From SG8-30 sp037443885 (GTDB taxonomy: Bacteria; Pseudomonadota; Gammaproteobacteria; Steroidobacterales; Steroidobacteraceae): 27,502 nt of DNA. This document shows positions 1-7,138 of this stretch, piece after piece (positions within the stretch are counted from its first letter, which is position 1; each line of letters starts with the position of its first letter). A program made the translations under genes and the position numbers. A model generated the notes under the pieces. That model was not told where the DNA came from and made no database searches. It worked only from the letters and a program-made list of their open reading frames with translations. The stretch is taken from positions 1 through 27,502 of the forward strand of contig JBBINN010000013.1 in NCBI GenBank assembly GCA_037443885.1, given 5' to 3'.

Positions 1-111
1 CAGGCTGTCCACGATGCTGACGTTGCGCAGCGGCAGGCTCAGCAGCCAGCCGGCCACGGCGAGGACGGCGAGTGCCGCGAGCGCCGCGAGCCACAGCCCC
101 AGGTCAAACAC
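1..111 (-). CDS. DUF1295 family membrane protein, N-terminal fragment
   Basis: The first 37 codons of a membrane protein that runs off the left edge. The visible part is one hydrophobic helix followed by a WLLSLPLRNVSIVDSL segment. That segment is typical of the start of DUF1295 proteins, relatives of the steroid 5-alpha-reductase/isoprenylcysteine methyltransferase fold. The start is GTG at 111, with a strong ribosome site (AGGAG, 7 nt spacer). It overlaps the stop of the upstream DUF2878 frame in GTGTTTGA, so the two genes are translationally coupled. DUF1295 and DUF2878 genes often occur together near cyclopropane-synthase-like and DUF1365 genes linked to membrane lipid modification in proteobacteria; whether those follow here cannot be seen. 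The exact reaction is unknown. Confidence 0.75.
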   Translation of the reverse strand, partial: MFDLGLWLAALAALAVLAVAGWLLSLPLRNVSIVDSL

Positions 112-623
112 GGCTCGACTCCTGGGAGGCGCGCGCAAGGGCTCGCGCCGGCGTCGTCTCGAAGCCGTTCAGGCGCTCCGCCAGCAGGACCAGCAGCGGC
201 AGGATGAGGGCCCAGCCGCGCGCCGGACAGGTAGGCGAGCGGGCCGCCGACGGCGCCGAACAGCGCGGCCAGCCGCGGCCGGCCCTTGAGCCAGCTCATC
301 GAAAGGTTGAGCGAAGTGGCGAAAAGCGCCCACATGGCGACGATCCAGTGGGGAGCAAGTCCCGGCGCGAAGCTGCCCGACGGGTAGCTCATCAGCCCGA
401 GCGCGACCAGCATGCTGTCCCAGGCGAGGCCGATGGTGGCGGCGACCGCGATGAGCAGCGCCTCCGGTCCCGGGCGTCGGGCCAACGCGAGGTGCATCCC
501 GACCACGACCATCACGGTCAGCGTGCCCGTGAGCGCGAGGCCGTTGGCGCCGCCGAGCACGCAGGCGAACCAGCCGAGCTGGACCGCGGCGATATTCAAC
601 AGGATCTTCGGGTCTACCTTCAT
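104..623 (-). pseudogene. DUF2878 family membrane protein, internally deleted and frameshifted
   Basis: The first 138 codons from ATG 623 read as a good DUF2878 protein: N-terminal VQLGWFACVLGGANG, several hydrophobic helices, and the C-terminal landmark GAVGGPLAYLSGARLG. After that the frame turns into low-complexity Pro/Ala/Arg sequence and only stops at 39. In another frame, codons for WALILPLLVLLAERL, which fit the last helix of this family, continue to a TGA at 104 that overlaps the next gene's start. The frames meet at about 208-226. From memory of the family, about 20-25 residues between the two parts are missing, so this looks like a small out-of-frame deletion or an assembly error rather than one lost base. 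If the frame is taken at face value, the protein is 194 aa with a nonsense tail. It is the first gene after the tandem operator at 683-701. Confidence 0.65.
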
Positions 624-666
624 GGGTGCACGTCCTGCCGCAAGGTTTCGCGGGTTTACGGCGCAG

Positions 667-701
667 AGATTGCGGCAACCGCCGTGAAGGCGGCGTGAAG
701 G
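667..701 (-). promoter_or_regulatory. Tandem response-regulator operator and promoter before DUF2878
   Basis: Two identical 8-mers, CGTGAAGG at 683-690 and 694-701 on the plus strand (CCTTCACG on the transcribed strand), are repeated with an 11-bp period. This is the spacing used by OmpR/PmrA/QseB-type regulators, which bind head-to-tail dimers to direct repeats one helical turn apart. A weak -10 candidate (CAATCT, minus strand, 672-667) follows 10 bp downstream, placing the repeat over the -35 region. The same arrangement precedes the regulator gene at 2751-2769. The repeats are seen directly; regulator binding is inferred. Confidence 0.6.
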
Positions 702-716
702 CCCCGTCGGGCCGGA

Positions 717-2033
717 TCAAGTGGTGCGGGATGGCTCGTCGCGGGCCGGATCGAGCGGCTCGGCACGGGCCCCGGGGAAGCGGATCTCGACCCGGGTGCC
801 GACGCCGAGCTGGCTCGAGATCTCGACCGGCCAGCCGAACCGGTCCGAGAGCCGCCGGACGATGGTGAGCCCGACGCCGTGACCGCCGCGGCGGCCGGCG
901 TCGCCGCGCACGAACGGCTCGTACATCTCGCGCACCTTGTCGGGCGCCATGCCGACGCCCGTATCGCGGATCAGCACGCCGTCCCGGCGGATCTCCACCG
1001 TGACCTCACCGGCATCCGTGTAGGAAAAGGCGTTGCGCAGCACGTTGCCGAGCAGCACCGACAGCACCCTCTCGGGCGCGTCGAGATGGAGCCGGCACTC
1101 GGCCGTGATCGACGAAGTCACCGGCCGGTCCTCGGCCAGCAGGCGGGCGCGCTCGATCTCGTCGTTCACGAGGTCGTTGACACAGACCGACTCGACCGGC
1201 AACCCGGCCTCCGAATCGCGCGCCAGCAGCAGGAACGCGCCGATCAGCTCCTCCATGTCGCGCGCCGCACGGCGGATCCGCTGCACCGACCTCTGCCCGG
1301 CCTCGCCGAGCGCGGGATCCGTCAGCAGCATCCCGGCGGCCATCTGGATCACCGTCAGCGGGCTGCGCAACTCGTGGCTGGCGTCGCGGGTGAAGTGCCG
1401 CTCGCGCTCGACGAAGTCGTTCAACCGCTGCGAGTAGCGTGCCAGCGCGGCGGCCAGTTCGCGCACCTCGTCGTCGGCGTCGGCCGGCAGCTGGGCGGGT
1501 TCGAAGGCGGCCGGATCGGGCGTCTTGGGGTCGAGCTCGCGGACGCGCCGTGCCAGCGCGATCACCGGCGAGAACGCGCGCCGCGAGGCCCGGAAGCCGA
1601 GCCAGGTCGATACGTACAGCACCAGCAGCACCATCGCGAGCGGCAGCAGCCCGAAGAACGTCGCCAGGCGCGCCACCCCGCTGCGGTCGAAGGACAGGTA
1701 CAGGCGCTGTCCTCCGCGATCTTCGACGTAGACGACGCTCTCGACCGGACCGTCGACCCAGTCGTGGTAGCCGGGCTCGAGGCCCGCGAGCGCATCCGGG
1801 ACGTCGCCGATGTAGCCGGTGAGGTTCAGCGTCGCCGGCAGCGGGTGGGCGGGGTCGAGCGCCCGGCTCGCCCAGAAGAACTCGGCCTCGTCGCGCAGCG
1901 CCTGGCGTATCAGCACCCCTTCCAGCAGCACGCTCGACAGGAAGACCCCGATCACCGCCGCGGCACCGATGAAGGCCGCCTGCAGCAGCAGGGTGCGCCC
2001 GAGCCGGGCGCGCAGCCCGCCGCTAGTGGCCAT
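717..2033 (-). CDS. Two-component sensor histidine kinase
   Basis: A 438-residue inner-membrane sensor kinase that autophosphorylates and passes the phosphate to the regulator encoded just upstream. Order of parts: membrane helix at about 13-40, periplasmic sensor of about 80 residues, second helix at about 122-145, HAMP-like linker, dimerisation H-box DASHELRSPLTVIQ with the phospho-accepting His220, N-box LLGNVLRNAFSYT, G1 box DTGVGM, F-box EPFVRGD and G2 box GHGVGLTIV. All catalytic motifs are intact. The start overlaps the end of the regulator by 11 bp, so the pair is one operon with coupled translation. The periplasmic domain is not one I recognise, so the signal is unknown. A 93-bp gap carrying the tandem operator separates it from DUF2878. 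Confidence 0.95.
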   Translation of the reverse strand: MATSGGLRARLGRTLLLQAAFIGAAAVIGVFLSSVLLEGVLIRQALRDEAEFFWASRALDPAHPLPATLNLTGYIGDVPDALAGLEPGYHDWVDGPVESVVYVEDRGGQRLYLSFDRSGVARLATFFGLLPLAMVLLVLYVSTWLGFRASRRAFSPVIALARRVRELDPKTPDPAAFEPAQLPADADDEVRELAAALARYSQRLNDFVERERHFTRDASHELRSPLTVIQMAAGMLLTDPALGEAGQRSVQRIRRAARDMEELIGAFLLLARDSEAGLPVESVCVNDLVNDEIERARLLAEDRPVTSSITAECRLHLDAPERVLSVLLGNVLRNAFSYTDAGEVTVEIRRDGVLIRDTGVGMAPDKVREMYEPFVRGDAGRRGGHGVGLTIVRRLSDRFGWPVEISSQLGVGTRVEIRFPGARAEPLDPARDEPSRTT

Positions 2034-2724
2034 CGTCCACCGAGAGCCGGTAGCCGGCGCCGGCGATGGTGTGAAGCAGCGGCCGGTCGAACGGCTTGTC
2101 GATGACCTTGCGCAGGTTGTACAGGTGGCTTCGCAGCGTGTCGCTGTCCGGCAGCAGGTCGCCCCACACCTCGCGCTCGAGCTGCTGGCGGCTGACCACG
2201 CGCGGCGAGGCCCGCATCAGGGTCGTCAGGAGCTTGAGCCCGATCGGCGTGAGCGTCAGCGCCTGCCCGGCGCGCGTCACCCGCAGGGTGGCGGTGTCGA
2301 GCGTGAGGTCGCCGACCGTGTAGGCCTCGCGTGCGACGGTGCCGCGCTGGCGCCTGAGCAGTGTGCGGACGCGCGCCTCCAGCTCGCGGATCTCGAACGG
2401 TTTCACGAGGTAGTCGTCCGCGCCGGCCTCGAGCCCGGTGAGCTTGTCGTCGAGGGTATCGCGCGCAGTCAGCATCAGGAGCGGCGTGTTGCGGCGCGCC
2501 TCCTGACGCAGCTTGCGGCAAAGCGTGACGCCGTCGATGCCGGGAAGCATCAGGTCGAGCACGATCACGTCGTAGTCGTTGGTGACGGCGAGGTGCAGGC
2601 CGGTGATGCCGTCGGCCGCGAAGTCGACGGCGTAGCCCTGCTGCTCGAGGAACTCAACGATCATCTCCGCGATGTCGCGGTGGTCCTCGACCAGCAGCAC
2701 GGTGGCGTGAACGGCTTCGATCAT
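2023..2724 (-). CDS. OmpR-family DNA-binding response regulator
   Basis: A 233-residue transcription regulator with an N-terminal receiver domain and a C-terminal winged helix. The receiver shows the acidic pair in LLVEDHRD, phospho-acceptor Asp57 in VIVLDLMLPG, and the conserved Lys in LVKPFE. The winged helix covers roughly residues 130-230 (TLTPIGLKLLTTLMRASPRVVSRQQL and the C-terminal AGYRL hairpin; the family start of the domain is YTVGDLTLD). The open frame extends upstream to 2997, but Met at 2724 is chosen because the receiver fold begins right after it and the upstream extension crosses the operator. The gene is followed with overlap by its kinase. A tandem repeat at 2751-2769 directly upstream suggests autoregulation. 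The type resembles QseB/PmrA regulators; the real target set is unknown. Confidence 0.95.
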   Translation of the reverse strand: MIEAVHATVLLVEDHRDIAEMIVEFLEQQGYAVDFAADGITGLHLAVTNDYDVIVLDLMLPGIDGVTLCRKLRQEARRNTPLLMLTARDTLDDKLTGLEAGADDYLVKPFEIRELEARVRTLLRRQRGTVAREAYTVGDLTLDTATLRVTRAGQALTLTPIGLKLLTTLMRASPRVVSRQQLEREVWGDLLPDSDTLRSHLYNLRKVIDKPFDRPLLHTIAGAGYRLSVDDGH

Positions 2725-2733
2725 GCACTGGAC

Positions 2734-2769
2734 AGTGTACCGGGCGGCCCCGTGAAGGGCGCGTGAAGG
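2734..2769 (-). promoter_or_regulatory. Regulator promoter with tandem operator
   Basis: CGTGAAGG occurs at 2751-2758 and again at 2762-2769 (11-bp period), identical in half-site and spacing to the copy at 683-701. On the transcribed minus strand a -10-like TACACT (2739-2734) begins 11 nt after the repeat, so the repeat occupies the -35 region, the usual place for activation by OmpR-type regulators. Only 9 nt separate this hexamer from the ATG, and there is no clear Shine-Dalgarno, so the transcript may be nearly leaderless. Confidence 0.6.
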
Positions 2770-2820
2770 GGCGCTGCCGCCACCTTCCGGCCAGGCCGAC
2801 GGGCGGGCAACAGGCGGGCG

Positions 2821-2849
2821 TTGCCGAGCGCGGCCGCGCGAGTTAGGGT
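2821..2849 (+). promoter_or_regulatory. Candidate promoter of the 98-aa orphan gene
   Basis: TTGCCG (2821-2826), a 17-bp spacer and TAGGGT (2844-2849) lie just 7 nt before the ATG at 2857. No ribosome-binding sequence fits in between, so a leaderless transcript is likely if this promoter is real. The -10 matches only the TANNNT core. Confidence 0.35.
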
Positions 2850-2856
2850 CGCCGGC

Positions 2857-3153
2857 ATGAGCCTGCGCCGCCAGCTCGATGCGCTGATGCCCGGCTGGGA
2901 ACGCTGGTACCCCAGCGTCTTCGACGCCGCGCGCGACCTCGGGCTCATCCGCGCTCGCGTCTGCCCGCCATCGCAGCTGCTGCTGTCGAACCGCCATGCC
3001 GGCATCACCAGCGAGGCGATCGAGTCTTTCCGCAGGAAGTGGCAGGTCGAGTACGACCCGCTGGTCGATGGCCCGGGCCCGGAGGAAGACGCCGGGCCCG
3101 TGACGACGCCCCGGTCACAGCCGGCCGCGAAACCGCGTCGCCGCCGCCGCTGA
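2857..3153 (+). CDS. Hypothetical 98-aa protein with basic C-terminal tail
   Basis: I do not recognise the family. The start is ATG 2857, internal to a frame that begins at 2821. The first 70 residues look like a compact soluble domain rich in aromatic and Arg residues (MPGWERWYPSVFDAARDLG, SFRRKWQVEYDPLV), with one Cys. They are followed by a Pro/Glu/Gly linker and an Arg/Lys-rich end (AAKPRRRRR). No signal peptide or membrane segment is visible. The gene ends 7 nt before the ABC exporter start, so the two are probably co-transcribed, and it is divergent from the two-component operon. The basic tail could bind nucleic acid or membrane phospholipid; that is only a guess. Its codon use and GC content look like those of the neighbours. 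Confidence 0.6.
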   Translation: MSLRRQLDALMPGWERWYPSVFDAARDLGLIRARVCPPSQLLLSNRHAGITSEAIESFRRKWQVEYDPLVDGPGPEEDAGPVTTPRSQPAAKPRRRRR

Positions 3154-3160
3154 TCGCGCC

Positions 3161-5008
3161 GTGACCTCACGCTCCGAGCTGCGCCGCGCCGCCGCGGCTC
3201 CTGCGGTCGATCCGCTGGCAGGGGGATTCCTCGCCGTCTTCCGCTACACGCGGCGGGCGCTCGAGCTCGTCTGGAGCACCAACCGCCGGCTGACACTCGC
3301 GCTGGCGCTGCTGACCCTCGCCGCCGGCATCCTGCCTGCGGCGATCGCCTGGGTCGGCGCCCTGATCGTGGACGCGGTCGTGGCCGCGGTCGCGGCGGGC
3401 GGCGCCGATGCGACGCTCGTCCTCGAGTACGTGGCGCTCGAGGCGCTGCTGGTGGCGGCGCTCGCCGGCGGGCAGCGCGGGCTCAACATGTGCCAGTCGC
3501 TGCTGCGGGCCCAGCTCGGCCAGCGCGTCAACGTGATGATCCTCGAGAAGGCGCTCACGCTGGAACTCGCCCAGTTCGAGGACGCCGAGTTCTACGACAA
3601 GCTCACCCGCGCGCGCCGAGAGGCCTCGACGCGGCCGCTGTCGCTCGTCATGCGGACCTTCGGGCTCGGCCAGAACGCGGTCTCGCTCGTGAGTTACGGC
3701 GTCCTGCTGGTGCAGTTCTCGCCCTGGGCGCTCGCGGTCCTGGTCGCGGCGGGCCTGCCGTCCTTCCTCGCCGAGGCCAAGTTCTCGGGCGACGCTTTCC
3801 GCCTGTTCCGCTGGCGCTCGCCCGAGACGCGGATGCAGATGTACCTGGAGACGGTGATCGCGCGCGAGGACCACGCCAAGGAGGTCAAGCTCTTCGGCCT
3901 CGGCCGGCGCCTGCTGGACCGCTATCGCGCCATCTTCGAGAAGCTCTACCGTGAGGACCGCGCGCTGACCATCCGCCGCGACAGCTGGGGCTTCGCGCTC
4001 GGACTCGTCGGCACCGCGACGCTCTACGGCGCCTACGCGTGGATCGCGCTGTCGGCGGTGCGCGGCGTCATCAGCCTCGGCCAGATGACCATGTACGTTG
4101 CGCTGTTTCGGCAGGGGCAGTCGGCGGTGTCGGCGAGCCTGTCCGCGATCAGCGGCATGTACGAGGACAACCTGTACGTCTCGACGCTCTACGAGTACCT
4201 CGAGACGCCGGTGCCGCGCATCGAAGGCAAGGGCACGCGCGGGCCGGACCCGGCCGACGGCGTGCGCTTCGAGGGCGTCGGCTTCACCTATCCGGGCGCC
4301 ACGGAGCCGGCGCTCGCGGGCGTTAGCCTGCACCTCAGACCCGGCACGAGCCTCGCGCTCGTGGGCGAGAACGGTTCGGGCAAGACGACCCTCATCAAGC
4401 TGCTCACGCGGCTGTACGACCCGACCGTGGGGCGCATCCTGCTCGACGGCCTGGACCTGCGTGAATGGGATCCGTTGGCGCTGCGCGCGCGCGTGGGCGT
4501 GATCTTCCAGGACTTCGCCCGCTACCAGATGCTGGTCGGCGAGAACGTCGGCGCCGGCGACGAGGAGCACTTCGAGGACGAGGCGCGCTGGCGCGAGGCG
4601 GCAGAGAAGGGCCAGGCCGCGCCCTTCATCGAGCGCCTGCCGGCCGGCTACGGCACGCAGCTCGGCAAGTGGTTCAAGGACGGGCGCGAGCTCTCGGGCG
4701 GGCAGTGGCAGAAGATCGCGCTGTCGCGGGCCTTCATGCGCAGCCGCGCCGACATCCTCGTGCTCGACGAGCCGACCGCTGCGATGGACGCGCGCGCCGA
4801 GGCCGAGGTGTTCGAGCACTTCAGGCGGCTGGCCTCGGACCGGATCACCATCCTGATCTCGCACCGCTTCTCGACGGTGCGCATGGCCGACCAGATCGCG
4901 GTGCTCGACCGCGGTCGCATCGTCGAGATCGGCAGCCACGACCAGTTGCTCGCGGCCGACGGCACTTACGCGGCGCTGTTCACCCTGCAGGCAAAGGGCT
5001 ATCGCTGA
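3161..5008 (+). CDS. ABC exporter, fused permease and ATPase
   Basis: A 615-residue half-transporter that probably works as a homodimer in the inner membrane, exporting an unknown substrate. The N-terminal permease domain (about residues 40-340) has several hydrophobic helices (TLALALLTLAAGILPAAIAW, WALAVLVAAGLP and others). The C-terminal ATPase has Walker A GENGSGKTT (402-410), Q-loop Gln450 (VGVIFQD), signature LSGGQ (511-515), Walker B ILVLDEP with Glu537, and switch His568 (ISHRFS). All ATPase residues are present. The start is GTG 3161, 7 nt after the small orphan gene. The family covers lipid, peptide and drug exporters (MsbA/HlyB-like); there is no peptidase domain and no adaptor gene nearby, so the substrate is open. 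The gene converges on terC. Confidence 0.93.
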   Translation: MTSRSELRRAAAAPAVDPLAGGFLAVFRYTRRALELVWSTNRRLTLALALLTLAAGILPAAIAWVGALIVDAVVAAVAAGGADATLVLEYVALEALLVAALAGGQRGLNMCQSLLRAQLGQRVNVMILEKALTLELAQFEDAEFYDKLTRARREASTRPLSLVMRTFGLGQNAVSLVSYGVLLVQFSPWALAVLVAAGLPSFLAEAKFSGDAFRLFRWRSPETRMQMYLETVIAREDHAKEVKLFGLGRRLLDRYRAIFEKLYREDRALTIRRDSWGFALGLVGTATLYGAYAWIALSAVRGVISLGQMTMYVALFRQGQSAVSASLSAISGMYEDNLYVSTLYEYLETPVPRIEGKGTRGPDPADGVRFEGVGFTYPGATEPALAGVSLHLRPGTSLALVGENGSGKTTLIKLLTRLYDPTVGRILLDGLDLREWDPLALRARVGVIFQDFARYQMLVGENVGAGDEEHFEDEARWREAAEKGQAAPFIERLPAGYGTQLGKWFKDGRELSGGQWQKIALSRAFMRSRADILVLDEPTAAMDARAEAEVFEHFRRLASDRITILISHRFSTVRMADQIAVLDRGRIVEIGSHDQLLAADGTYAALFTLQAKGYR

Positions 5009-5028
5009 CCGTCGGCGCGGGCTGCCCG

Positions 5029-5042
5029 GGGCCTTGCGGCCC
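5029..5042. terminator. Weak hairpin between convergent ABC exporter and terC
   Basis: GGGCC-TTGC-GGCCC forms a 5-bp stem in the 40-bp gap between two convergent stop codons. There is no T-tract on either side, so at most it is a weak or Rho-assisted bidirectional terminator. Confidence 0.25.
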
Positions 5043-5048
5043 TCCCAG

Positions 5049-6056
5049 TCACTTCGCGTCGCCGCCTTCTTCCGGCTTCCTGCCCTTGAACGGGTAGGCG
5101 CTCCTCAGCTTCTCGGGCGCCGGCACGTACAGCGACAGCGTCATCGTCACCGCCAGCACCGTGGCGGTGAAGCCGAGCGAATACACGACCGGGATCTTGT
5201 AGAGGTCCACGATCAGCATCTTCACGCCGATGAACACGAGCACGATCGCGAGCCCGTAGGACAGCAGGTGGAAGCGCTCGTGCATCCCGGCGAGGATGAA
5301 GTACAGCGCCCTCAGGCCCAGCACCGCGAACACATTCGAGGTCAGCACGATGAACGGGTCGGTGGTGATCGCGAAGATCGCCGGTATGGAGTCCACGGCG
5401 AAGATGATGTCGATGATGCCGATCAGCACGATCACGACGAACATGGGCGTCGCCATCCGGACGCCGTCTCGCATGGTGAAGAACTTCTCGCCGTCGAATT
5501 CCGGCGAGATCAGGATGTGCCGGCGCATCCACTTGAGTGCGGGGTTCGACTCGAGGTCGGGCTCCTGGCCCGTGGCCCACCACATCTTGATGCCGGTGAA
5601 CACCAGGAAGGCGCCGAACAGGTACAGGATCCAGTGGAAGCGGGCGATCAGCCATGCGCCGATCAGGATCATAACCATGCGCAGCACCAGCGCGCCGATG
5701 ATGCCGATCATCAGCACCCGCTTCTGGAACTCCTGCGGCACCGCGAAGTAGGTGAACAGCAGCAGGAACACGAAGATGTTGTCGACCGCGAGCGCCTTCT
5801 CGACGAGGTAGCCGGTGATGAACTCGAGCGACTTGGTCTTCGCGATCGGATTGCCGTCGAGCCCGCCGAGGTCCCACCACAGCCAGAGGCAGAACAAGCC
5901 CGAGACGGCGACCCAGATCACCGACCAGATGGCGGCCTCGCGGATGGACACCCGATGGGCGCCCTGCCGGCTCATGGCGGCGAAGTCGATCGTGAGAGCC
6001 ACGACCACGAAGGCCGCAAAGAACAGCCACATCATCGGGGTGCCGACGCTGGTCAT
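5049..6056 (-). CDS. TerC/Alx family integral membrane protein
   Basis: A 335-residue polytopic inner-membrane protein of the TerC family, which in characterised members (Alx, MntP-associated TerC) exports Mn2+ or supports metal loading of exported proteins. About eight to nine hydrophobic segments are visible. The family's two acidic signatures are intact: EKALAVDNIFVF (residues 86-97, Asp92) and DIIFAVDSIPAIFAIT (from residue 216, Asp222). The length and the cytosolic loop between them (GQEPDLESNPALKWMRRH) fit the Alx type. The start is ATG 6056; only 42 bp separate it from yebC upstream, so it is probably read from the yebC promoter. There is no room for the Mn-sensing yybP-ykoY leader that precedes alx in enterics. 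No tellurite operon is present, so tellurite resistance is not implied. Confidence 0.92.
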   Translation of the reverse strand: MTSVGTPMMWLFFAAFVVVALTIDFAAMSRQGAHRVSIREAAIWSVIWVAVSGLFCLWLWWDLGGLDGNPIAKTKSLEFITGYLVEKALAVDNIFVFLLLFTYFAVPQEFQKRVLMIGIIGALVLRMVMILIGAWLIARFHWILYLFGAFLVFTGIKMWWATGQEPDLESNPALKWMRRHILISPEFDGEKFFTMRDGVRMATPMFVVIVLIGIIDIIFAVDSIPAIFAITTDPFIVLTSNVFAVLGLRALYFILAGMHERFHLLSYGLAIVLVFIGVKMLIVDLYKIPVVYSLGFTATVLAVTMTLSLYVPAPEKLRSAYPFKGRKPEEGGDAK

Positions 6057-6098
6057 GCGGGTATCCGGGTGTGCCTGCCGGCGCGGGGGCGACGGCGG

Positions 6099-6821
6099 TC
6101 AGGCGAGGTTGTGGTAGACCTTCTGGACGTCGTCGTCCTGCTCGAGCCGGTCGATCAGCTCGAGCACCTCCTTGGCCGGCTCCTCGCCGAGCTCGATCGG
6201 CGTCAGGCAGACGTACTCCTGCTCGGCCGACAGCGGCGTGATGCCGCGCGCCTCGAGGGCCGACTGCATCTGGCCGAAGTTCTCGAACAGGCAGCGGGCC
6301 ACGAGCTGCGGCTCGTCCTTCTCGCCGGTGGACTCACCCATCTCCTCGAGGCCATGGTCGATGAGGAAGAGCTCGAGGTCGTCCTGGTCGATCCCCTCGG
6401 GGTTCAGCCGGAACACGCCCATGCGCTGGAACTGGAAGCTGACGCTGCCGCTGGTGGCGAGGTTGCCGCCGTGCTTGTTGAAGAGGTTTCGGACGCTGGC
6501 GACCGTGCGGACGGGGTTGTCGGTGGCGGTCTCGACCAGGACCGCGACGCCGTGCGGTGCGTAGCCCTCGTAGAGGACCTCCTGGTAGTCCACCGCCTCC
6601 TGGCCGGAGGCGCGGCGGATGGCGGCCTCGACCTTGTCCTTGGGCATGTTGATCGCGCGGGCGTTCTGGATGACGCGCCGCAGGGCCGGGTTGTTGGCTG
6701 GCTCCGGCCCGCCGCTGCGCACCGCGATGGTGATGTCCTTGCCGATGCGCGCGAACTGCTTCGCCATGCGGTTCCACCGCGCGAACATGGCGTGCTTGCG
6801 AACTTCGAATATGCGTCCCAT
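6099..6821 (-). CDS. YebC/PmpR family protein
   Basis: A 240-residue cytosolic protein of the YebC/TACO1 family. Members were annotated as transcription regulators, and recent work links them to relieving ribosome stalling. The conserved core is clear: N-terminal MGRIFEVRKHAMFARWNRMAKQF, the NMPKDKVEAAIRRASG segment, YEGYAPHGVAVLVETATDNPVRT, and GSVSFQFQRMGVF. The start MGRIFEVRKH is the usual one for the subgroup that lacks the AGHSKWANIK beginning. The open frame extends to 6950, but that extension would run through the inverted repeat and has no family match. A -10/-35 pair lies 11 nt before the start and no Shine-Dalgarno is visible. terC follows 42 bp downstream. Confidence 0.93.
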   Translation of the reverse strand: MGRIFEVRKHAMFARWNRMAKQFARIGKDITIAVRSGGPEPANNPALRRVIQNARAINMPKDKVEAAIRRASGQEAVDYQEVLYEGYAPHGVAVLVETATDNPVRTVASVRNLFNKHGGNLATSGSVSFQFQRMGVFRLNPEGIDQDDLELFLIDHGLEEMGESTGEKDEPQLVARCLFENFGQMQSALEARGITPLSAEQEYVCLTPIELGEEPAKEVLELIDRLEQDDDVQKVYHNLA

Positions 6822-6832
6822 GGCGGGGCGAG

Positions 6833-6862
6833 AATCTACCCGACCGGCGGCAGATGCGCCAA
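6833..6862 (-). promoter_or_regulatory. Candidate yebC promoter
   Basis: On the minus strand, TTGGCG (6862-6857), an 18-bp spacer and TAGATT (6838-6833) stand 11 nt before the yebC ATG. Both hexamers keep the most conserved positions. The short distance implies a leader of only a few nucleotides. Confidence 0.45.
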
Positions 6863-6922
6863 TCGCGCTTTCCAGAAGGAGCGCTTCGGCGAGCTTCGCG
6901 CCCGCGGCCCCTGCGGACGTCA

Positions 6923-7005
6923 GGGCGACGCTGACGGGCGGCTGGCCCACCTTCCTCTCCGGGACCGGAGTCGGGAAGGTGGGCCAGCCGCCCTGCGCGT
7001 CGCCC
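6923..7005. repeat. Long nested inverted repeat in the pirin-yebC gap
   Basis: A perfect 20-bp inverted repeat (6936-6955 with 6974-6993, core GGCTGGCCCACCTTCC) encloses an 18-nt loop, itself folding as CTCCGG-GA-CCGGAG (6957-6970). Outside the 20-bp stem, past a small asymmetric internal loop (TGAC against TGC), a further 9-bp stem pairs GGGCGACGC (6923-6931) with GCGTCGCCC (6997-7005). In total 35 base pairs form within 83 nt. It could be a REP/MITE-type repeat, a structured RNA or a strong hairpin insulating yebC from the pirin transcript. No T-tract follows, so it is not a classic terminator. The rest of the 6822-7138 interval holds only the yebC promoter, the N run and GC-rich DNA with no gene that I can support. 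Confidence 0.8.
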
Positions 7006-7060
7006 GCCAGCGGCGCGGCGAGCGAGCGCCACGAGGCCGCCGGCCGGGTCCTCCGCGACT

Positions 7061-7072
7061 NNNNNNNNNNNN
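7061..7072. other. Assembly gap (12 N)
   Basis: Twelve undetermined bases in a very GC-rich stretch about 55 bp right of the inverted repeat. The N count may not be the true gap size, so unseen sequence may belong here. Confidence 0.99.
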
Positions 7073-7138
7073 CCGGGCCGGGGCCGAGGGGGGCGCGAAG
7101 CTCGGCGGGTCGCGCAATGGCGCCGGCCCATCAACGAT

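Noticed and set aside
39..103. Tail of the 194-codon DUF2878 frame beyond the deletion as real protein
   Set aside because: Pro/Ala/Arg/Ser-rich nonsense that overlaps DUF1295 coding sequence; the family ending is found in another frame.
6057..6098. Possible yybP-ykoY Mn riboswitch before terC
   Set aside because: Only 42 bp lie between yebC and terC, too short for the riboswitch, and no fold is visible.
6936..6993. Rho-independent terminator reading of the long inverted repeat
   Set aside because: No T-tract on either strand and the stem is far longer than typical terminators.
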